From contig SXZN01000108.1 of NCBI GenBank assembly GCA_005787865.1, positions 1-5,828 on the forward strand: 5,828 nucleotides of DNA. Direction: 5' to 3'. How positions within the stretch are numbered: the stretch's first letter is position 1; each line of letters opens with the position of its first letter. Shown here one piece after another: positions 5,086 to 5,828 of the stretch. The position numbers were made by a program, and so were the translations under genes. The notes below the pieces were generated by a model, which had not been told where the DNA came from, did not search any database, and saw only the letters and a program-made list of their open reading frames with translations. Source of the DNA: Opitutaceae bacterium. GTDB lineage: Bacteria; Verrucomicrobiota; Verrucomicrobiia; Opitutales; Opitutaceae.

Positions 5086-5828
5086 ATGATCGTAACTACC
5101 GCTCAACTCTTCCAACACGCCTACGGCAAATATGCTGTCGGTGCTTACAATATTAACAACGCCGAACAGGCCATGGGGCTCTTTAAAGGGGCAATCGCCT
5201 CGCAAGCGCCGTTCATCATTCAGATTTCCAAAGGAGCGCGCAAATACACCGATAAGCGGATGCTCGAAGCGGTTATTCGCGCGGCGGGCGAAATTTTCCC
5301 CGAGGCTATTTATGCCGTTCACCTCGATCACGGTGACGAAGAAACCTGCTACGAGTGCATTAACTCAGGCTTTTTCAGCTCCGTCATGATCGATGCTTCA
5401 CACGATCCTTTTGAGAAAAATATCGAAATCACCAAACGGGTGGTTGAGGCCGCCCATAAAAAAGGCATTTCGGTTGAAGCTGAACTCGGGATGCTCGGTG
5501 GCGTTGAAGAGGACATCAAGGTCGAGGAAGGTAACGCCTGCTTAACTGATCCCGCTGAGGCAGAAGATTTCGTCAAACGGACCGGTTGCGATTGTTTGGC
5601 GGCAGCCATCGGCACCTCCCACGGCGCCTTTAAGTTTAAGGGCAAACAATCCTTGCATTTTGATGTCCTCCAGAAAATCCAAGCCCGCTTGCCCAATTTC
5701 CCACTGGTCATGCACGGATCTTCCTCCGTGCCGCAAGATGAAGTAGCGCGCATCAATGCCGCCGGCGGTCAAATCGCTGGCTCGATGGGCGTGGACGTGA
5801 ATGAATATCTGCCCGCGGCTAAACTTGG
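5086..5828 (+). CDS. fba: Class II fructose-bisphosphate aldolase (3' truncated)
   Basis: The enzyme reversibly cleaves fructose 1,6-bisphosphate to dihydroxyacetone phosphate and glyceraldehyde 3-phosphate in cytosolic glycolysis and gluconeogenesis, using a divalent metal, usually zinc. The window holds 247 codons with no stop, and full-length relatives are about 300-350 residues. VGAYNINNAEQ (18-28) and ISKGARKY (47-54) mark the barrel start. HLDH at 79-82 supplies the catalytic Asp81 and metal ligand His82. EAELGMLGG (131-139) carries the usual second-shell or metal glutamate, SHG (His179) and MHGSSSVP (His210) give the other metal ligands, and GSMGVDVNEY belongs to the phosphate-binding end. 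The lack of the GGSGS form suggests the class IIB-like branch. The start is ATG 5086, following an in-frame TGA at 5062-5064; the Shine-Dalgarno is weak (GAG at 5076-5078). Sedoheptulose or tagatose bisphosphate activity cannot be excluded. Confidence 0.95.
   Translation, partial: MIVTTAQLFQHAYGKYAVGAYNINNAEQAMGLFKGAIASQAPFIIQISKGARKYTDKRMLEAVIRAAGEIFPEAIYAVHLDHGDEETCYECINSGFFSSVMIDASHDPFEKNIEITKRVVEAAHKKGISVEAELGMLGGVEEDIKVEEGNACLTDPAEAEDFVKRTGCDCLAAAIGTSHGAFKFKGKQSLHFDVLQKIQARLPNFPLVMHGSSSVPQDEVARINAAGGQIAGSMGVDVNEYLPAAKL

Noticed and set aside
1..5828. Mobile element, CRISPR array, tRNA/rRNA or defence cassette
   Set aside because: No transposase, integrase, regular spaced repeats, tRNA-like cloverleaf or defence-type gene was seen on either strand.

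Overview
The window looks like an ordinary stretch of a moderately GC-rich Gram-negative-type bacterial chromosome. All genes lie on the + strand and are separated by short intergenic gaps (about 90 to 155 bases). The protein types, the weak or absent Shine-Dalgarno sequences and the fast-diverging, membrane-anchored hypothetical gene resemble Verrucomicrobiota, perhaps Opitutales. That assignment is an impression from memory of the families, not a computed one.

Layout: (1) 1-927 is the 3' part of a PLP-dependent class V aminotransferase of the alanine/serine-glyoxylate type, whose start lies upstream of the window. (2) 928-1081 is a non-coding leader with two possible RNA stems, the second ending two bases before the next start codon. 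(3) 1082-3901 is a complete type IA topoisomerase of the topoisomerase III (TopB) class. It is 939 residues long and carries an extended C-terminus of three degenerate repeats. (4) 3902-3995 holds overlapping GC-rich hairpins and a separate TGATAAC/GTTATCA hairpin. (5) 3996-4963 encodes one membrane-anchored, mostly helical protein of unknown function with several LTxxQ-like motifs. Its reading frame is broken near 4500, so it appears as two overlapping open frames. (6) 4964-5085 holds a strong hairpin at the end of that gene and an imperfect dyad ahead of the next one. (7) 5086-5828 is the start of a class II fructose-bisphosphate aldolase that runs off the window.

The three recognisable genes belong to unrelated housekeeping tasks: amino-acid/glyoxylate transamination, DNA topology, and glycolysis/gluconeogenesis. 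Nothing indicates a shared pathway. Each gap contains potential RNA structure and is large enough for its own promoter, so separate transcription is plausible. I saw no mobile element, CRISPR array, tRNA, rRNA or defence cassette. The most unusual items are the frame-broken LTxxQ-motif protein, the hairpin abutting the topB start codon, the cysteine-poor triplicated TopB tail, and the nested palindromes around the frame-broken gene. I did not find convincing evidence for a novel multi-gene system.
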